Origin: Mesorhizobium sp. B2-1-8
GTDB taxonomy: Bacteria; Pseudomonadota; Alphaproteobacteria; Rhizobiales; Rhizobiaceae
Direction of reading: 5' to 3'
NCBI RefSeq assembly: GCF_006442545.2
Contig: NZ_CP083952.1
Coordinates: 4,751,501-4,815,500, forward strand
Length of the DNA: 64,000 nt
Position 1 is the first letter of the stretch. The number at the start of each line of letters is the position of its first letter. A program made the translations under genes and the position numbers. Below the pieces are notes generated by a model. It was not told the origin of the DNA. It worked only from the letters and a program-made list of their open reading frames with translations, and did not search any database. This document shows, piece by piece, positions 9,938-19,199 of the stretch.

Positions 9938-11014
9938 ATGACCTTTCGTCTTTTCGTCCCCATCCTCGCCGGCGCGACGCTGCGTGAACGCATCCTGGCC
10001 TGTATCGGCGCCACGATCGGCATCGCGCTGACCGGCGTGATCAGCGGGCTGGCGATGGGCGGCGGCCCGCATGTGGCCCTGCTGGTGGCGCCGATGGGCG
10101 CATCCGCGGTGCTTCTGTTTGCCGTACCCGCGAGCCCGTTGGCGCAGCCATGGTCGATCATCGGCGGCAATTCCATATCGGCGCTGGTCGGTGTGACCGT
10201 CGCACATTTCGTCCATGATCCGGTGATGGCCTCGGGCCTCGCGGTGGCGTTGGCCATCGCCGCGATGTCGTTCACGCGCTGCCTGCATCCGCCGGGGGGC
10301 GCCGCCGCGCTGACGGCTGTACTCGGTGGGCCGGCCGTCATCAGCGCGGGCTTCCTGTTCCCATTCGTGCCGGTGGCCTTGAATTCGACCATCCTGGTGG
10401 CGCTGGGCTTGCTTTTCCACAAGCTGGCGCGGCGCAATTACCCGCATGTCGCCGCACCGGCCGCCAACAGCCACGGTACCGCTGATCCGCCGGCTCAGCA
10501 GCGCGCCGGTTTCCGGCCCGAGGACATCGATGCGGCGCTGACGGCGCTCGACGAGACCTTCGATGTCGACCGCGACGACCTCGAACGACTGCTGCGACAG
10601 GTCGAATGGCAGGCCATGGCGCGGTCGCACCGGACGCTGCTGTGCGAGGACATCATGTCGCGCGACGTGGTCTCGGTGCCCGAGCAAGCCACCGCCGACG
10701 AGGCACGCCGGCAACTGCTCGATCACAATATCCGCACCTTGCCGGTTGTCGACGCGGATGCCCGGCTGGTTGGCGCCGTCGGCTTGCGCGAACTGACGAA
10801 AGCCGTCGATACGGTGAAGGGCGTGATGGCAAAAGCCGGCACCGCCTCGCCCGCGACGCCGGCGATGAGCCTGCTTCCGGCGCTGACCGACGGCCGCAGC
10901 CATGCCGTGGTCATCGTCGACGGCGAGCGGCGCATTCTCGGCCTGATCACACAGACCGACCTGCTGGCGGCAGTCGCACGCATACAGACGGCAGGCAAGG
11001 AATTGGCGGCTTAA
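9938..11014 (+). CDS. HPP-family membrane protein with C-terminal CBS pair
   Basis: 358 residues. The N-terminal half (about 1-165) is an HPP domain with four hydrophobic segments and the motif SFTRCLHPPGGAAALTAV that names the family. After a linker comes a CBS tandem at about residues 230-355 (LLCEDIMSRDVVSVPEQATADEARR, VVIVDGERRILGLITQTDLLAAV), which normally senses adenine nucleotides. Some plant and cyanobacterial HPP proteins are nitrite transporters, so a nucleotide-gated small-anion channel is a reasonable guess. The start is uncertain: GTG at 9893 would add 15 residues, and neither start has a strong ribosome site. Confidence 0.83.
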   Translation: MTFRLFVPILAGATLRERILACIGATIGIALTGVISGLAMGGGPHVALLVAPMGASAVLLFAVPASPLAQPWSIIGGNSISALVGVTVAHFVHDPVMASGLAVALAIAAMSFTRCLHPPGGAAALTAVLGGPAVISAGFLFPFVPVALNSTILVALGLLFHKLARRNYPHVAAPAANSHGTADPPAQQRAGFRPEDIDAALTALDETFDVDRDDLERLLRQVEWQAMARSHRTLLCEDIMSRDVVSVPEQATADEARRQLLDHNIRTLPVVDADARLVGAVGLRELTKAVDTVKGVMAKAGTASPATPAMSLLPALTDGRSHAVVIVDGERRILGLITQTDLLAAVARIQTAGKELAA

Positions 11015-11185
11015 CTATTCGTGGCGTGCTGTGACAGACGGTTCCTTTCGGGGCATGTTGAACCATCGTAGTCCCAACCATATCAAAGCAGCCAGGCGGG
11101 CTGGCGCGAGGCTTGGGCTGCGTGATGCCGGAATGGAGAACCGCTTGGTCCGGTTGCTTTCAGGGCGCAAGCCGCTGCGTTCGTC

Positions 11186-12412
11186 CTAGAGGCCCAACGC
11201 CAGCCAGGCAGTGCCGACCACGAGCGTGATCAGCGTCAGCGGCAGACCGACCTTGAAGAAGGCGCCGAAAGACAACTGTGTGCCCGCGGCCTTGGATTGT
11301 TCGGCGACGATCAGGTTGGCGACCGAGCCGAGCAAGGTGAAGTTGCCGGCGAGCGTGGAACTCATGGCCACCACCAGCCAGGCGCGCTCGGGGTTCTCCA
11401 GGCCGGGTATGAATGGCCTGAGCGCCAGCACGGCCGGAACATTGCTCATGATGTTGGACAACACGGCGGTGAAACCCGACAGCCTCCAGACATCGTCGAG
11501 CCCGATGTTCTTGGCCGAGGCGATGATATCTGATGTCAGCAGCGTCTTTTCGGCACCGGCAACAACCACGAACAGACCGGCGAACATGAACAGCAGCGGT
11601 CCGTCGATCTCGCGGTAGATGCGCGATGGCTTGATGCCGCGGGTGAGCAGCAGAATGGCGCCGCCGATGAGCGCCGCCTTGGCTACGGGAACACCCGCGA
11701 AGAAAGCAATGGCCAGCCCGACGCAGACGACCACCGCCTTCAGCACCTGGCCGCGATGCATGCGGCCGCGCGCGACATACGGCGTCAACTCGGCGGTGCG
11801 GGTGAATTCGGCCCGGTAGACGATGCGCACAATGATGATGACCGCGACGAGGCCAAAAAGGGCGACCGGCGCGAGCGCCGCCGAAAAGGCCGGATAGGAA
11901 ATCCCCGACAGCGCGCCGATGACCATGTTCTGGGGATTGCCGGTGATGGTGGCGACGCTGCCGCAGTTCGAAGCGGTGGCGGTGGCGATCAGATAGGGGA
12001 TCGGGTCGCGGTTGATGACGCGGGTGACGTGGACGACGATCGGCGCCATGACCAGGCAGATGGCGTCGTTGACCAGGAAGGCCGACAGCACGCCGGTCAG
12101 GAGCGTCACCATCACCAGGAGCATGAACGGCGCATGTGCATGCTCGATGGCGATTGCGCCGAGACCGCGAAAGGCACCCGACACCTTCAAATGCGCCACC
12201 ACGATCATCATGCCGAGCAGAAGCGTGATGGTGTCGAGATTGATGGCGCGATAGGCGTCTTCCATGCTGAGTGCGCCGATGGCGATCATCGCCGCGCCGC
12301 CAAGCAGCGCAATGCCTGCCCGGTCGAGACGCAAGCCAGGTATGCGCCCGATGGCTACTCCGGCATAGGTGAGGACCAGGATCAGCAGTGCCGCCGCGCC
12401 CATCAATGTCAT
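11186..12412 (-). CDS. SLC13/ArsB-NhaD superfamily anion permease
   Basis: About 408 residues, nearly all hydrophobic helices in two halves. Diagnostic pieces are FLVNDAICLVMAPIVV and NCGSVATITGNPQNMVIGALSG in the first half and SSTLAGNFTLLGSVANLIVAEQ in the second, the paired (T/S)GNPxN-type loops of the CitM/ArsB/SLC13 ion-transporter superfamily. The substrate could be a dicarboxylate, citrate, arsenite or sulfate. No ars genes are adjacent, so arsenite is less likely. ATG at 12412 places the first helix near the N terminus; a GTG at 12469 would add 19 residues. Confidence 0.83.
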   Translation of the reverse strand: MTLMGAAALLILVLTYAGVAIGRIPGLRLDRAGIALLGGAAMIAIGALSMEDAYRAINLDTITLLLGMMIVVAHLKVSGAFRGLGAIAIEHAHAPFMLLVMVTLLTGVLSAFLVNDAICLVMAPIVVHVTRVINRDPIPYLIATATASNCGSVATITGNPQNMVIGALSGISYPAFSAALAPVALFGLVAVIIIVRIVYRAEFTRTAELTPYVARGRMHRGQVLKAVVVCVGLAIAFFAGVPVAKAALIGGAILLLTRGIKPSRIYREIDGPLLFMFAGLFVVVAGAEKTLLTSDIIASAKNIGLDDVWRLSGFTAVLSNIMSNVPAVLALRPFIPGLENPERAWLVVAMSSTLAGNFTLLGSVANLIVAEQSKAAGTQLSFGAFFKVGLPLTLITLVVGTAWLALGL

Positions 12413-12554
12413 CGGTAGAAGCCCTGCCCGATCTGTCTGCGCACCGATGACGGCCGCCCCGCGATTCACGTGATGTAAGTTTTAGCGCGATGTCGGGATT
12501 GATGCCAAACGGCTACGTGGATTGTCCGAGAGTATCTGAAGGCAGATGGCGCCG

Positions 12555-13517
12555 CTAACGCCGATAGAAATCCAACCGCTGTTGCAGCGCCTGCGGCGAA
12601 AACAGTTGCTCGACGGTTTGTCGCGCCTTGCGGCCGACAGTCGCCCGCAGCGCCGGATCGGCTTCAAGCTCGGTCAGTATGCGTGCCGCCTGTTGCGTCG
12701 TTTCGAACAGGAAGCCGTTTTCACCATGCCTGATATGGTCGGCATAGCCGCCATGCGAATGGCATACGACGGGCAAACCGCAGGCCATCGCCTCGAATAC
12801 CACGCGGCCGAACGTCTCCACATGCGAGCCGGTGCGATAGTAGAAGACGTCGAGCGTCGGCAGAAACTGTTCGGCGGCAAATTCACCCTGCGGCAGGAGT
12901 TCGAGTTGCGGATGCGGTGCGAGGCTGCCCTTGAGCGGCATGCCGCCCTGAATCCGCACCGCCACGCCATCGGCAAGCAATGCCTGATAGAGTTCCACAT
13001 CGTCGGCGTGATGCTTGTCCGCCGTGTCGCGGCTCAGCCGTCCCACCGTGAACGGACCGTTTGGCCTTGCCGGCCGTGGCGAGAAGCACTCGATATCGAT
13101 CGGCGATGCATGGACGACGCCTTTGACCTGCAGCATGCGCCTCTGAAAGTCGGAGATCAGCACCAGTTCGGCACCGGGCCAACCCAGCAAGCGCGGCCTG
13201 CGCGTCGTCAGCGCGATCATCTTGGGATGAAAGGTGTTGAAGACATAGATCAGCCGGCGTGGCCGCGGGATCAGATAAGGCCATATCTTGTTGCGCCAAT
13301 GCGCACCAAGAAAGACATAGATGCCGCCATCCGGCACGTTGCGTGTTGCCGTCGAGACGCGGCGTATCGGAAATTCGCGCATCAGGTCTTCGGATGCGCG
13401 TGCCGAGGTTGCCCAGAGGTGCACCTGCGAGTCGGCGCTCAACAGCCGGTACAAGTCCAGGGTTTCGCGCTCACTGCCGCCAAACGGGTTCTGAAAGCCG
13501 TTGAATAAATGGATCAT
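12555..13517 (-). CDS. Glycosyltransferase, GT-B fold (family 1/4 type)
   Basis: 320 residues. NPFGGSERET near the N terminus is the glycine-rich acceptor/donor loop and FGRVVFEAMACGLPVVCHSHGGYADH near residues 225-250 is the E-x7-E donor-binding motif of retaining GT-B enzymes. The C terminus, KARQTVEQLFSPQALQQRLDFYRR, is the usual family tail. It is a single gene without a polysaccharide cluster around it. The likely substrate is a nucleotide sugar used for envelope or exopolysaccharide synthesis, which cannot be refined from sequence. Confidence 0.82.
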   Translation of the reverse strand: MIHLFNGFQNPFGGSERETLDLYRLLSADSQVHLWATSARASEDLMREFPIRRVSTATRNVPDGGIYVFLGAHWRNKIWPYLIPRPRRLIYVFNTFHPKMIALTTRRPRLLGWPGAELVLISDFQRRMLQVKGVVHASPIDIECFSPRPARPNGPFTVGRLSRDTADKHHADDVELYQALLADGVAVRIQGGMPLKGSLAPHPQLELLPQGEFAAEQFLPTLDVFYYRTGSHVETFGRVVFEAMACGLPVVCHSHGGYADHIRHGENGFLFETTQQAARILTELEADPALRATVGRKARQTVEQLFSPQALQQRLDFYRR

Positions 13518-13725
13518 GATCGCGGTGCTTACTGGGCTCTACCCCGGGGCGTTTCGCCATTCAATTGCCTGCATCCAAGGGCCGTGCCGTACCCGCGAAC
13601 CGCACGATCGAGGGGCTTAAGAGGCAGGACTATTTTTGGCGACATTCCATACTTGCCCGGAGGAAGCATACAGACAAGCAAGCGTCAAGGAAGCGGTCAG
13701 TGTCCGCTCGCTGCCGAGGCTACCA

Positions 13726-14514
13726 TCAGTGCACGGTGGCGATGCTGGGTGGGGACACCAGGGAGGCTTCCGACGGATCGAAGCTGACCTGATCGCGTCC
13801 ATTCGATTTCGCGGCATAAAGCCGCCTGTCGGCGGCGGCGAATATTGCCTCGTAGGTCGTCGGCCCGCTGAAGCTGGTGCCGCCGATGCTGACGGAAAGC
13901 GGGCAAGAGCGGCCCCCAGGGGAAAAGTCCATTTCGCGTATCCGTCGGCGGATCCCCTCGGCAACCAGCCAGGATTGCGAGGGGTCGACACCGGGAAGAA
14001 ACACGCCGAACTCCTCGCCGCCGATCCGGCCGACGATATCGCCGCCGCGCAGTTGGCCCTTGATCGCCTGCGCGATCAGTTTGAGCGCCTGGTCGCCGCA
14101 ATCATGGCCGAGGCGGTCGTTGATCGACTTGAAGTGGTCGGCATCGATGATCAGCAGCGCGCCGGAACGGGTCTCTTCCCGCTTGCGGGTCTGCTCGAGA
14201 TAGGCCTCGACCAGCATCGAGAAGGCGCCGCGGTTCAGCACCGCCGTCAGGCTGTCCGTCGCGGCGATGACGCTGAGGTCGCGCTGGGCTATCGCCAGTT
14301 GGCGGATCTTCCACATCAGGAAAAACAAGAACGAGCCACCCAGCACCAGCGGCAGCAGAAGGTCTGTCAGCTTCGCGCGCCAGACCGCCTCGGGCGAAAG
14401 ATAGGGGAAATTGAACGAATCGACGAAAAACGCCACGGCAATGCAGAATGCCGTGCCGGCGGCGGTGACGGCGATCACCCTGCCCCAGCTGGTCGGCGAC
14501 AGGTCCAGCTTCAT
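13726..14514 (-). CDS. Membrane-anchored diguanylate cyclase (GGDEF)
   Basis: 262 residues from ATG at 14514. Two hydrophobic segments, about residues 10-32 and 46-64 (LLLPLVLGGSFLFFLMW), are followed by a GGDEF domain from about residue 90. The active-site loop reads GGEEF, and an RGGD inhibitory I-site sits exactly five residues before it, so product inhibition by c-di-GMP is expected. Substrate-binding ADHFKSINDRLGHDCGD is intact. It has no other sensory domain. The longer opening upstream is unlikely because it adds an Arg- and Cys-rich tail with no ribosome site. Confidence 0.9.
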   Translation of the reverse strand: MKLDLSPTSWGRVIAVTAAGTAFCIAVAFFVDSFNFPYLSPEAVWRAKLTDLLLPLVLGGSFLFFLMWKIRQLAIAQRDLSVIAATDSLTAVLNRGAFSMLVEAYLEQTRKREETRSGALLIIDADHFKSINDRLGHDCGDQALKLIAQAIKGQLRGGDIVGRIGGEEFGVFLPGVDPSQSWLVAEGIRRRIREMDFSPGGRSCPLSVSIGGTSFSGPTTYEAIFAAADRRLYAAKSNGRDQVSFDPSEASLVSPPSIATVH

Positions 14515-14712
14515 CCCTTCCACTCCGTTAGCCGTCCCTACTATGACGTGCCAACGCAAACAAAATGATAAGACTTTCCTTTCAATTCGAGATCGGATGA
14601 CTGGGAGACAAGATGACATAGCCGAGAGCGGGGCACGAACGCCCAATAGGCGGCCGTGCCCCGGTTGTGGCAAATTTACTCACCGCATTTCGATGCGGGA
14701 GAATTTCCGAAG

Positions 14713-14934
14713 TCAGCGGCTGGGCGCCGACCCAACCCGTTCGGCGACGAAGGACGCCGCGATCAGGTCGTCGGCATCCAGTTGCAAGGAACCGTCGCCA
14801 GTTCCCATGATGGCGGCGACCTTATGGAAAATTTTCATCTCTTGGCCAGAAATTTCGGCATCGTGCATTCGCGCCCTGAGTTCGGCGATACGCCGCCCCA
14901 AGGCAGGGGACGTTCCAATCTCACGTTTCGACAT
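14713..14934 (-). CDS. Small hypothetical protein
   Basis: 73 residues starting MSKREIGTSPALGRR, preceded by GGAGGAG about 7 nt upstream of the ATG at 14934. It is soluble, with an Arg/Glu-rich probable helix (IAELRARMHDAEISGQEMKIFHKVAAIMG) and an acidic middle. I do not recognise the family. The strong ribosome site and lack of frame-shadow composition support it being real. Confidence 0.55.
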   Translation of the reverse strand: MSKREIGTSPALGRRIAELRARMHDAEISGQEMKIFHKVAAIMGTGDGSLQLDADDLIAASFVAERVGSAPSR

Positions 14935-15206
14935 AACCTGGTTTCTCCTCCCCCAACCCGCGCTTGTGTTGCCCCACCCCGCCGGTCCCCATCGCATTAT
15001 ATGAGGACCCGCGAATACAAGCCCCCGAACGCATGGTTTTGGCCGAAGTTCCAACCGGGCAGATCACGAAATAATTCCAGGGCCGCCGCGCGAACGGACC
15101 TGAGACTCCCGTTCCAGGCTTTCGCCGCACGGCGTTGCGACACTGGCAGCCGAGGGTGAGGAATGGTTGACCCCGTGAGGTCATGCGGCGTAAGCCATTG
15201 AAATTA

Positions 15207-15283
15207 TGGCGATCCCGACAGGATTCGAACCTGTGACCATCGGCTTAGAAGGCCGGTGCTCTATCCAGCTGAGCTACGGGACC
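15207..15283 (-). tRNA. tRNA-Arg (anticodon UCU)
   Basis: 77 nt on the minus strand ending in an encoded CCA (complement of 15207-15209). The acceptor stem GGTCCCG pairs with CGGGATC with one G-T wobble. The D-arm GCTC/GAGC, the loop CTTCTAA with anticodon TCT, and the T-loop TTCGAAT are all present. The top anticodon-stem pair (position 27 with 43) is a C-A mismatch. Confidence 0.95.
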
Positions 15284-15330
15284 GCTGGCCGGCCGACGGG
15301 CCGGCTGAAATACTTGGCACTGGCCGCCGG

Positions 15331-15636
15331 TCAATGCGTCCAGGGTGTCCTGCGGTCATAGCGGAAATTCTCCGCATAGGAAATCTGGCGGCGCTTGGTC
15401 TCTTTCGGTTCTTCGACACGGAAGGCAAGCCCTTCCTTTTCGGCGTAGGCGACCGCCTCTTCGCGCGTGTCGAAGGTAAGCCTGATCTGGCTTCTCATGT
15501 CTCCCGACGTGGTGTAGCCCATCAGCGGGTCGATCTTCTTGCGCATCTCAGGATCGAATTCCAGCACCCAATGGCCGGTCTTGGCCTTGCCGGACTGCAT
15601 CGCGGTTTTGGCTGGGCTGAAAATGCGCGCGGACAT
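15331..15636 (-). CDS. ETC complex I subunit family protein (NDUFS4-like)
   Basis: 101 residues from ATG at 15636 with an AAAGAGGTGG ribosome site. MSARIFSPAKTAMQSGKAKTGHW, LEFDPEMRKKIDPLMGYTTSGDM and a C-terminal NFRYDRRTPWTH match the bacterial NDUFS4 / complex I 18 kDa family (ETC_C1_NDUFS4). In alphaproteobacteria this small protein accompanies NADH dehydrogenase as an accessory subunit, though it is usually encoded apart from the nuo operon, as here. It lies between two tRNA genes. Confidence 0.9.
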   Translation of the reverse strand: MSARIFSPAKTAMQSGKAKTGHWVLEFDPEMRKKIDPLMGYTTSGDMRSQIRLTFDTREEAVAYAEKEGLAFRVEEPKETKRRQISYAENFRYDRRTPWTH

Positions 15637-15760
15637 GGCCACCTCTTTGTTGTGCAAGGCGGCATCGCCGCCTCTAGGCCGTCATTACTGCGCATTGGCA
15701 CCGGCGGCAAGGTTTTTGCACTTGCCATGTAACACCGAAATGACTAGGCAACAGACCGTT

Positions 15761-15837
<77 letters not shown>

Positions 15838-15959
15838 TTTCTCTTCAAAGTGCGATACCGATGGCACCGAAGGGCTTAGGCCCGCACCGGGGTTTCACCA
15901 TTTCCGGCTCGCTTCCCTCGCCATTGCCGGCTTAAACTCCGGCAAACGGGGGATTTGCG

Positions 15960-16241
15960 GTGTTTGGGATCGATGCATGGGTGTCGCTGTTCGGGCCGGC
16001 CTATTTTGCCTATGCGGGCGTGGCGATTCCGTTCATGGCGGCGTGGGCAATCGCCTGTGCGGCGCTGGCGATGTGGAACAATCGAGAGAGCCGCAGGCAA
16101 GCCAAGCTGGTTCCGGGCATGGCCGCTTCCCGTTCCTGGCCTGCCAGCATCGGGATGTTCGTGCTGGTCGCGGCCTGTTATATCGCGGCGCATTCCGCCG
16201 TCTACCTGTTGGTCCGGCATTTCGTCAGAATGTGGCTGTGA
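15960..16241 (+). CDS. Small hypothetical membrane protein
   Basis: 93 residues from a GTG at 15960, with a GGGGG tract just upstream. It has two hydrophobic helices, about residues 16-39 (YAGVAIPFMAAWAIACAALAMW) and 62-84 (ASIGMFVLVAACYIAAHSAVYLLV), joined by a basic RESRRQAK loop, so both termini probably face the same side. I do not recognise the family. It lies between tRNA-Pro and hdaA (opposite strand). Confidence 0.55.
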   Translation: MFGIDAWVSLFGPAYFAYAGVAIPFMAAWAIACAALAMWNNRESRRQAKLVPGMAASRSWPASIGMFVLVAACYIAAHSAVYLLVRHFVRMWL

Positions 16242-16474
16242 TTGGCCGCAAGCTCATTGGCTGACAGTGCCATTTCCCGGCGAGCGGTATTCAAGGAAGG
16301 CAAGCTCGCCGGGCGAGAACCCCAACCGCCTCGTCCCGGCGAGCCTACAACCTGATTTGGAACGCAATCAGGACCGGGGTCAGCCGGCAAGCTCACGCTG
16401 CAAGACCGGTGCCAGTCTTGTTTCCCAAAACGGGACTCAGGTCGAGACGGAGAAGCGCTGGAACACTGAAGCCA

Positions 16475-17179
16475 TCAAATCTCGAATTCGCCCTGCCCCT
16501 CGTCCATGGCGCTCACGACCTCGGCGGCCAGCGCCCTTGTGATCGGCATCTTGCGCTCCAGCGCGGTGCGATCCAGGCGCTCCACCACACGCATCGCGGT
16601 TGCCAGCGAACGCTCGATGCGCCGCACCAGGTACTGCACGACATGCGGCTCGACCTCGACCTGCCGGTCGGCGAACAGCTTGGTGATGACGCCGGCGAGC
16701 AAGAGATCGTCGGGCTCGTGGATCTCGATGGTTGCCGCCGCCTTCAGCCGCGAGGCGAGATCGGGCAGCTTGACGCCCCAGGCCGACGGAAAGCGCCGCG
16801 CCGTCAAAAGCAGCGTCGAGCCGGCGCCGCGCACGGCATTGATCAAATGAAACAGGCCTTGCTCATCGACCACGCCGTTATCGATATCGTCGATCAGCGC
16901 CGGCCGCGCGCCGAGATTGGCGATGCTGTCACCCATGCGCCCGGCGTCGACGGCCAGCGCATTGGCGCGGGCACGCCAGATCGAGGCCAGATGCGTTTTG
17001 CCCGAACCAGCCGGGCCCGCCAGCACCACCACTGGTGCTGGCCAATCCGGCCAGCGGTCGACCAGCGCGGCCGCCTGGTTGTTGGTGCCGGAGACGACCA
17101 ACTCGTCGCGCGAGTAACCGGTGCCGTGGCCGAGATCGAGCGGCAGTTGGCGCGGCGGATCTGTTCGCTGGGCGCTCAC
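16475..17179 (-). CDS. hdaA: HdaA, DnaA-related replication regulator
   Basis: 234 residues of DnaA-like AAA+ fold without the DnaA DNA-binding domain. The N-terminal QLPLDLGHG is the clamp-binding motif of Hda proteins. Walker A is AGPAGSGKTH, and the Walker B region is ALIDDIDNGVVDEQ. With the beta clamp it stimulates ATP hydrolysis by DnaA and prevents re-initiation. I place the start at GTG 17179, one nucleotide after the stop of the upstream permease gene (TGA-C-GTG), because longer forms add an unrelated basic tail. Confidence 0.9.
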   Translation of the reverse strand: MSAQRTDPPRQLPLDLGHGTGYSRDELVVSGTNNQAAALVDRWPDWPAPVVVLAGPAGSGKTHLASIWRARANALAVDAGRMGDSIANLGARPALIDDIDNGVVDEQGLFHLINAVRGAGSTLLLTARRFPSAWGVKLPDLASRLKAAATIEIHEPDDLLLAGVITKLFADRQVEVEPHVVQYLVRRIERSLATAMRVVERLDRTALERKMPITRALAAEVVSAMDEGQGEFEI

Positions 17180-17180
17180 G

Positions 17181-18461
17181 TCAGCGACGCGGTTGCGTGC
17201 GATGGCCGCCACCGCGATCGGCCGGCAATGGCGGCGCTGATTCTGTTGCATGGCCCTTGTAGAGCGGCGATTCCAGATAGCGGGCGATGGCAAACCGCAC
17301 CAGGACGGCCACCGCCGCGGATGCCGGAACGGCAATCAAAAGCCCGACAAAACCGAACAGCGCGCCGAAGGCGAACAGCGCGAACATGAGCCACACCGGA
17401 TGCAGACCGACGCTTTTGCCGACCAACCTGGGCTGCAGGATGTTGCCTTCGATGAACTGGCCGATGAAGAAGACCACGGCAACGGCGATGATCATCGTCC
17501 AGTCCGGCCAGAACTGGACGAAGGCAACGCCGACGGCCAGCACCAGCCCGGTCAATGAGCCGACATAGGGGATGAAGGAGATCAGCCCGGCGAACAGTCC
17601 GATGAGGATGGCGAAGTTCAGCCCCGTCAGCGTCAGGCCAGTGGCATACATGGCGGCCAGCACAAGGCAGAGCGTGCCCTGCCCGCGCACGAAGCCGGCG
17701 GTCGCGGTGTTGATATCGCGCGCGATGGCGCGCACCGTCGCCACGTTGTCGCGCGGCACCCAGCTGTCGATGACCGCCACCATGCGATCCCAGTCGAGCA
17801 GCATGTAGAAGGCAACCACGGGCGTCACCACGAACAGGCTGACCACCGAGACCAGCGCCACGCCCGAACTCCAGATCGAGGTGAAAACCGTGGTGAGCAG
17901 GCCGAAGCCCGAGGTCAGCAGCGAGTTCAACCCGTCGCGCAGACCATTGGCGTTGACGCCGAATTTCTGTTCCAGCCATTTCGGATCAAAGGAGGTGATC
18001 AGGCCTTGCAGCCGGGTCAGGTATTCCGGCAGCTTGCCGGCGAAATCGGCCATCTGCGTCGCCAGCACCGGAATGAGGATGACGAAGGCCAGCACCAGCA
18101 CGATCAGGAAGGCGACGAGGATGACCACCGTCGCCATGAAGCGGCTGAGGCCGAGCCGCTGCAGCCGGTCGGCGACCGGATCGAGAAAATAGGCAAGCAC
18201 CATGCCGGCGACGAAGGGCAGCAGGATGGCGCTGAAGACATAAAGAAAAAGCGCCAGGATCGCGGCACCCGCCAGCCAGAAGAAGATCTGCCGTCGGAAC
18301 GTGGCCGACGCCTCGGCCTCCGCCGCTGTCTCGCCGGCCGGCACGACCACTACCATCTGGTCGTCGACGGTCTTGTCCCGCGCCATCGTTTTGCGGGCGG
18401 CCGGCTTGCGGGCAGCCTTGCTGTCGTTGGGCTTGTCAGCCCGGTTTACCGCCTTCGCCAT
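17181..18461 (-). CDS. AI-2E family (PerM-like) membrane transporter
   Basis: 426 residues. After a Lys-rich cytoplasmic N terminus (to about residue 50) there are seven to eight hydrophobic segments and the family signature VGSLTGLVLAVGVAFVQFWPDW near the middle, with LIGLFAGLISFIPYVG before it. The family exports varied small solutes (AI-2, sodium/proton) and the substrate is unknown. It overlaps the upstream phosphatidyltransferase by 26 nt and is coupled to hdaA, so the three genes form a minus-strand operon. Confidence 0.9.
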   Translation of the reverse strand: MAKAVNRADKPNDSKAARKPAARKTMARDKTVDDQMVVVVPAGETAAEAEASATFRRQIFFWLAGAAILALFLYVFSAILLPFVAGMVLAYFLDPVADRLQRLGLSRFMATVVILVAFLIVLVLAFVILIPVLATQMADFAGKLPEYLTRLQGLITSFDPKWLEQKFGVNANGLRDGLNSLLTSGFGLLTTVFTSIWSSGVALVSVVSLFVVTPVVAFYMLLDWDRMVAVIDSWVPRDNVATVRAIARDINTATAGFVRGQGTLCLVLAAMYATGLTLTGLNFAILIGLFAGLISFIPYVGSLTGLVLAVGVAFVQFWPDWTMIIAVAVVFFIGQFIEGNILQPRLVGKSVGLHPVWLMFALFAFGALFGFVGLLIAVPASAAVAVLVRFAIARYLESPLYKGHATESAPPLPADRGGGHRTQPRR

Positions 18462-18990
18462 AGCCGCTCATATGCCTCAGCCAAGCCACGAGATAGGCCG
18501 CGGCCGAAGCCACGGTCAAGACCCAGGACAGCAATATGAGGTTGGGCCGCAGAGGGTCGAGATGGACGGCAAAGGCGAGTTCACCCAGCACAACCGCCGC
18601 CAGCACGATCTGTATGGCAGTATTGGCCTTCGACACCAGAAACGGTTTTATCTCGACCGGATGGCCGATCACCGTGGACAACAGGACCGCGCACACGATC
18701 AGCGCGTCGCGCGACACCATGGTGACGACCAGCCACAGCGGCAATTGCCCGATGAAGCCCATGACGATGAACACTGAAACCAAAAGCAGCTTGTCGGCGA
18801 TCGGATCGAGATAGGCGCCGAACTTGGACTGCTGGTTGAAGCGGCGCGCGATGAAACCGTCGACACCGTCGGAAACGCCGGCAACGACGAAGCCGGCAAA
18901 AGCCCATTCCCAACGCGCCTGCAACATGGCCAATACCACGGCAGGCACCAGCACAAAGCGCAGGATGGTGATCAGGTTGGGGATGGTCAA
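18436..18990 (-). CDS. CDP-alcohol phosphatidyltransferase family protein (PgsA-like)
   Basis: About 184 residues with four or more membrane helices and an intact CDP-alcohol motif [27 protein letters not shown] (D-G-x2-A-R-x8-G-x3-D-x3-D pattern, allowing family spacing). I choose TTG at 18990, giving [12 protein letters not shown], the usual family N terminus. The frame is open to 19116 but that part overlaps the purM promoter side. A second paralogue at 50610 is the better candidate for housekeeping phosphatidylglycerophosphate synthase, so this one may use a different alcohol acceptor. Confidence 0.85.
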   Translation of the reverse strand: MTIPNLITILRFVLVPAVVLAMLQARWEWAFAGFVVAGVSDGVDGFIARRFNQQSKFGAYLDPIADKLLLVSVFIVMGFIGQLPLWLVVTMVSRDALIVCAVLLSTVIGHPVEIKPFLVSKANTAIQIVLAAVVLGELAFAVHLDPLRPNLILLSWVLTVASAAAYLVAWLRHMSGYGEGGKPG

Positions 18991-19199
18991 CGCATTGTCC
19001 CGCCGTATTATGCCTCGAGATAGATGAGGGAGATGGAAGGCCGAGGCAAGGGAGAAGCAGGATGGGCCAGCAGCAGACGCAGCGTGCGATGCCCCGGCTA
19101 TCCACGCTTTTGTCAACCAAACGGCGCCCGGTTCGGCCGTTATCCTTGCGGACCGAAACCGTTCATGCGAAGAGCCCGCAAACGAGCAGGAACATTGCG

